Source of the DNA: Strongylocentrotus purpuratus
Taxonomy: Eukaryota; Echinodermata; Echinoidea; Camarodonta; Strongylocentrotidae
Assembly (NCBI RefSeq): GCF_000002235.5
Contig: NW_022145607.1
Location: 1,262,001-1,326,000 of the forward strand
Length of the DNA: 64,000 nt
Direction of reading: 5' to 3'
The notes beneath the pieces were generated by a model. That model did no database searches. It had not been told where the DNA came from and saw only the letters and a program-made list of their open reading frames with translations. Positions 61,415-64,000 of this stretch are shown here, one piece after another (position 1 is the first letter of the stretch; every line of letters begins with the position of its first letter). Both the position numbers and the translations under genes were made by a program.

Positions 61415-61428
61415 CAGCCCCTCCCCAA
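61415..61428 (-). promoter_or_regulatory. Polypurine tract
   Basis: TTGGGGAGGGGCTG on the minus strand, directly before the TGTAGC start of the 3' repeat. This is the usual site for second-strand priming. Confidence 0.7.
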
Positions 61429-62031
61429 GTGTGGGCTGTCCTCGGACCACTTTTTAACAAAACAAGATAATATCACTTCGAAATAATCTTTCCAAAAAAG
61501 TACAAAATTACTTTAAAACTCCTTAAAGTACATGTATATACACTTAGATATAACAACAAAATTATCTATGTATAGACTTAGTAGAGAAAGAACAAAAGAG
61601 TCGTCATGAGAAACGGGAAAGTTTAGGAAAGAATAGGTGCGGAAGGAATAGGACCAGAAATTCTGAAACAAAGAATACATGGCCTAAAACACAATGCTTA
61701 TACAAGTTAAAATAAAACATAACCCTTTCCTTTTTCTCCTGCTACCTAACAAATACAAAACAATGCATCCCTGTACTATCGTAAACAAGAAATATTTGCC
61801 TAGTAACAATACAACATACACTTTCGTAAAGTGCAACATAAGAACTCGAATAGAGTGAAAGAACAAAAGAAGTAGAGGGAGAACGAATGAAATATGAGTT
61901 TGAAGTCAGACAAAGGGTGAAGGGTAGAAGGAATGCAGGATTTAAGGTGAACAAGATATTACACAATTCATTTCAGGTACATAAGTAAAAACAACAAAAG
62001 ACATTGGTTGGAATGGCAAAGTACTGGCTGC
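61429..62031. other. Retroelement 3' noncoding region
   Basis: Between the pol tail and the polypurine tract. Short open frames here look random (composition follows AT-rich DNA, no recognisable domain). Confidence 0.5.
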
Positions 62032-62241
62032 TTAGTTTGAGTTTATGGCAAGATTAAATAAGTTGGGTCTCGGTGGATTCCTAGTTCTCGCGAGATCTCT
62101 CCTAGAGGCTGGGACAGGAACCTTTCGTGGTGCAGGTACAGTCGGTTCAACAAGTTTCGAAGCTTCCCTGTCGACGGGGTCAACCTCCTCTTCCTCTCCT
62201 AAAGCTGACATGTGCAAGTTGGCTAGGAGCGTCCTGCTCAA
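62032..62241 (-). pseudogene. pol C-terminal tail fragment
   Basis: A 69-codon frame with an acidic stretch (EEEEVDPVD) and the ending RRDLARTRNPPRP. This resembles the basic R-T-R-x-P-P tail common after Ty3/Gypsy integrase. It lies downstream of, and in another frame than, the integrase fragment. Confidence 0.45.
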
Positions 62242-62266
62242 CCTTCGGGCTGACTTACACTCGCTT

Positions 62267-62990
62267 CTAACTAGGAGTCCGTAGGCTGAAGAGTGCCACT
62301 TCGTAGGGTTTCAACCTGTCCACATGAACTACCTTCAACTGCCGTACACTCGAGCGGATGTCTGCATTCGTTCCTACCCCATAGAACCTCAACTCCTCCA
62401 GCAAACCTTATCTCTGGTCTTGTTCATGCCAAGGTACCCACTAGACTTGCCATCAAGCAATTCCTTCACAACGACCTCTCGAAGCTTAGCTGATAAGACA
62501 ACATTCAGTTACCCTATGGCCTTGGTCACTATTCCCATTTCCTGTCGGGAACGCCTTGCTTCATTTCCAGTTGGGCTCACTTCCTCCAAGGGCTTCTCCA
62601 CCCTGGACTTTGAAGCCATTGCTGACCAATCCAGCCGTTCCCTTGACCTTGACTGAAGGATCTTGCGCCTGGTCTTGGCTCATCTGCTCATTCATGATGC
62701 TGGGTTCTATCGTAACTGTCCTTGCCTCCGCATAGCTATCTCGGGGTACCTCCACTTTCGGTGCTACTTGTTTATCAGAGATTGCTGACTCCTTGAAGTT
62801 CCGCTTTACACGCACTGAGGACAATTCGTCACTGCCTTCGCCTTCACACGAAACATTGGTAAGTGAGCGTCCAGAACGGTGCACGGTTTTGAAGTCGCAC
62901 TCTGCTATCACTTGCAGCCATCAATCCATCCATCCCTGCAAATCTCGAAAATCAATGAAGTGCCCCATGATCAGTCCTGACCTCAAATCT
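62267..62990 (-). pseudogene. pol fragments: RNase H end, connector, integrase pieces
   Basis: In translation order on the minus strand: RTDHGALH (about 62954-62987, Ty3/Gypsy RNase H), broken by a TGA; WLQVIAECDF and KTVHRSGRS (about 62860-62920), the RNase H end and linker. Next comes a poorly conserved linker; then KELLDGKSSGYLGMNKT (about 62400-62475), which resembles the integrase zinc-finger region but with Tyr where the second His is usual. Last is VVHVDRLKPY (about 62303-62332), the integrase C-terminal signature, followed by a stop at 62267-62269. The integrase catalytic core is absent between the last two. Stops and frame changes make it inactive. Confidence 0.75.
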
Positions 62991-63257
62991 CCGACCATAA
63001 TACCGGGCCATAATAAAGGCAAAAACTCCATACAGGCGCTATACTCACAAAATTCACTGTACAGGCGCTATCATTATTTACACAAGCGCTGTACCTTACA
63101 TGTACATGCGCAATCCCTGCATTCGCCTACACACAGGCGAAACCTCAGGCGCTTTCTCTGCCTTCGCCTGCACACAGGCCAAATTTTCATCCTCCATAGT
63201 CACTCGTTTAGCAGCCATTACAGGATTCTCTATTATAATTATAAAAACACAAACTCC

Positions 63258-63706
63258 AGTCAGGCGCTATACTCTCAATGTATAGGCGCTATGTCTGCCG
63301 GCGCCTATATAGGCGCTATACCTCCTACGTGTAGGCGCTGTCACTGCCTATAGGCGCTATAACTAACACGTACGTAGCTAGGCGCTCCCACTGCCAGACG
63401 CCTATAGGCGATATACCTCCAACGTGTAGGCGCTTCCTCTCACTGCCTGGCGCCTATAGGCGCTATACCTAACACGTAGGCGCTCTCACTGCCCGGCGCC
63501 TATATGCGCTAGACCTAACACGTAGGTAGGCGCTATCACTGTCGGGCGCCTATAGGCGCTATACCTAACACGTAGGTAGGCGCTATCACTGTCGGGCGCC
63601 TATAGGCGCTTTACCTAACACATATAGGTAGGCGCTATCACTGTCGGGCGCCTATAGGCGCTATACCTAACACGTAGCTAGACACCGTCACTGTATGCGT
63701 AGGCGC
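63258..63706. repeat. Minisatellite with GGCGCC-TATA-GGCGC palindromes
   Basis: Degenerate units of about 50 bp containing GCGCCTATAGGCGCTATACC and AACACGTAGGTAGGCGCTAT. The most regular part is about 63495-63670. Scattered AGGCGCTAT copies begin near 63033. It lies in the untranslated leader between primer binding site and pol. Confidence 0.9.
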
Positions 63707-63771
63707 CAATCTACTTCCGGGTTCGCTGTTGGGGGAGTTCGTTCTGAGCTGCTACAGCCACGTTGCTTCTG

Positions 63772-63788
63772 TCCCACCGCTGCCACCA
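63772..63788 (-). promoter_or_regulatory. Primer binding site, tRNA-Leu type
   Basis: TGGTGGCAGCGGTGGGA on the minus strand is complementary to TCCCACCGCTGCCACCA, the 3' end plus CCA of a common animal tRNA-Leu. It abuts the 5' terminal repeat with no gap. Confidence 0.8.
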
Positions 63789-63986
63789 ACTTGCACAGTA
63801 TCTGCAGTTCAAGTAACTTTACTCGTTCCTGGTAACGGACCTGTCGCAACGACAGCCCGATGCTGACCGACTGACACGACAGCTCAACGCCGACTCACTG
63901 ACATCTCACGATGTACACATATATATTTCATAATTACCTATAACGCCCTCTACGTCTTACTAAATTACTGGGCTAGTAATGCTACA
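63789..63986 (-). repeat. 5' terminal repeat (198 bp, shorter copy)
   Basis: Starts TGTAGC on the minus strand and ends GTGCAAGT at the primer binding site. It differs from 61215-61414 by a handful of substitutions and short indels, so the insertion is not very recent. Confidence 0.8.
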
Positions 63987-64000
63987 GTACTATTTAAATC
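63987..64000. other. Array intron resumes
   Basis: GTACTATTTAAATC is the array sequence directly after the insertion target, so the LRR array probably continues past the window. Confidence 0.8.

Larger units (their letters stand above)
61008..63986 (-). mobile_element. Decayed Ty3/Gypsy-type LTR retroelement
   Basis: An insertion into the repeated intron with GTAC on both sides (61004-61007, 63987-63990) and TG...CA outer ends. Read on the minus strand the order is: short 5' terminal repeat, primer binding site, leader with minisatellite, pol fragments, polypurine tract, longer 3' terminal repeat. gag, protease and reverse transcriptase are not recognisable and seem deleted, so the copy cannot be autonomous. 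Confidence 0.8.

Noticed and set aside
62045..62656. Plus-strand frames in the retroelement
   Set aside because: The minus strand carries recognisable RNase H and integrase motifs; the plus frames are shadows.
62793..63353. 186-codon plus-strand frame rich in His, Ser and Arg
   Set aside because: It spans pol antisense and the minisatellite; no domain, and composition follows the repeat.

Overview
The window looks like metazoan nuclear DNA: AT-rich, with spliced exons, microsatellites, a tRNA-derived SINE and a Ty3/Gypsy-type element. A marine deuterostome such as an echinoderm is my best guess. That guess rests on the leucine-rich-repeat (LRR) exon family, which resembles the LRRs of the large NLR-type immune receptor expansions in such animals. 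No species can be named from sequence alone, and no complete gene is present. Three domains can be separated. (1) Positions 1-30459 are a head-to-tail array of sixteen repeat units, mostly 1.8-2.06 kb. Every unit ends in a short hairpin (AATTCGTC/GACGAATT) followed by CTAG (three copies have CTCG). Several units begin with an inverted repeat whose outer arm is the reverse complement of the unit's 3' end. I read them as non-autonomous Helitron/Helentron-like elements. Fifteen of the sixteen carry a 74-nt tRNA-like sequence with A and B boxes and a T6-T10 Pol III terminator 5 nt downstream. (2) Positions 31257-60536 hold the + strand exons of one partial LRR gene. Three diverged exons (31257, 33620, 34772) and one at 36234 lead into a tandem array of 1.46 kb or 1.65 kb units. 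Each unit contributes one 168-nt exon (56 codons, two LRRs) that starts and ends in phase 0. I count 17 open exons including three of unusual length, one open exon with a changed first codon, two exons broken by a 1-nt deletion, and one truncated remnant. The NACHT or other effector end and the 3' end of the gene lie outside the window or were not found. (3) Positions 61008-63986 are a decayed minus-strand Ty3/Gypsy-type retroelement inserted in the repeated intron. It has a GTAC target duplication, a tRNA-Leu-type primer binding site, a polypurine tract, pol fragments and a palindromic minisatellite in its leader. Its two terminal repeats are unequal, and the array sequence resumes at the window end. 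Between the first two domains, 30460-33619 is mostly single-copy DNA with a CT microsatellite, a 38-bp inverted repeat and a minus-strand SINE. The main biological theme is copy-number evolution by tandem duplication: a repeat array that multiplies a Pol III unit, and an exon array whose symmetrical exons let a receptor-like gene gain or lose LRR pairs without frame damage. The differences between exon types fall mainly at predicted exposed positions of the LRR beta strands.
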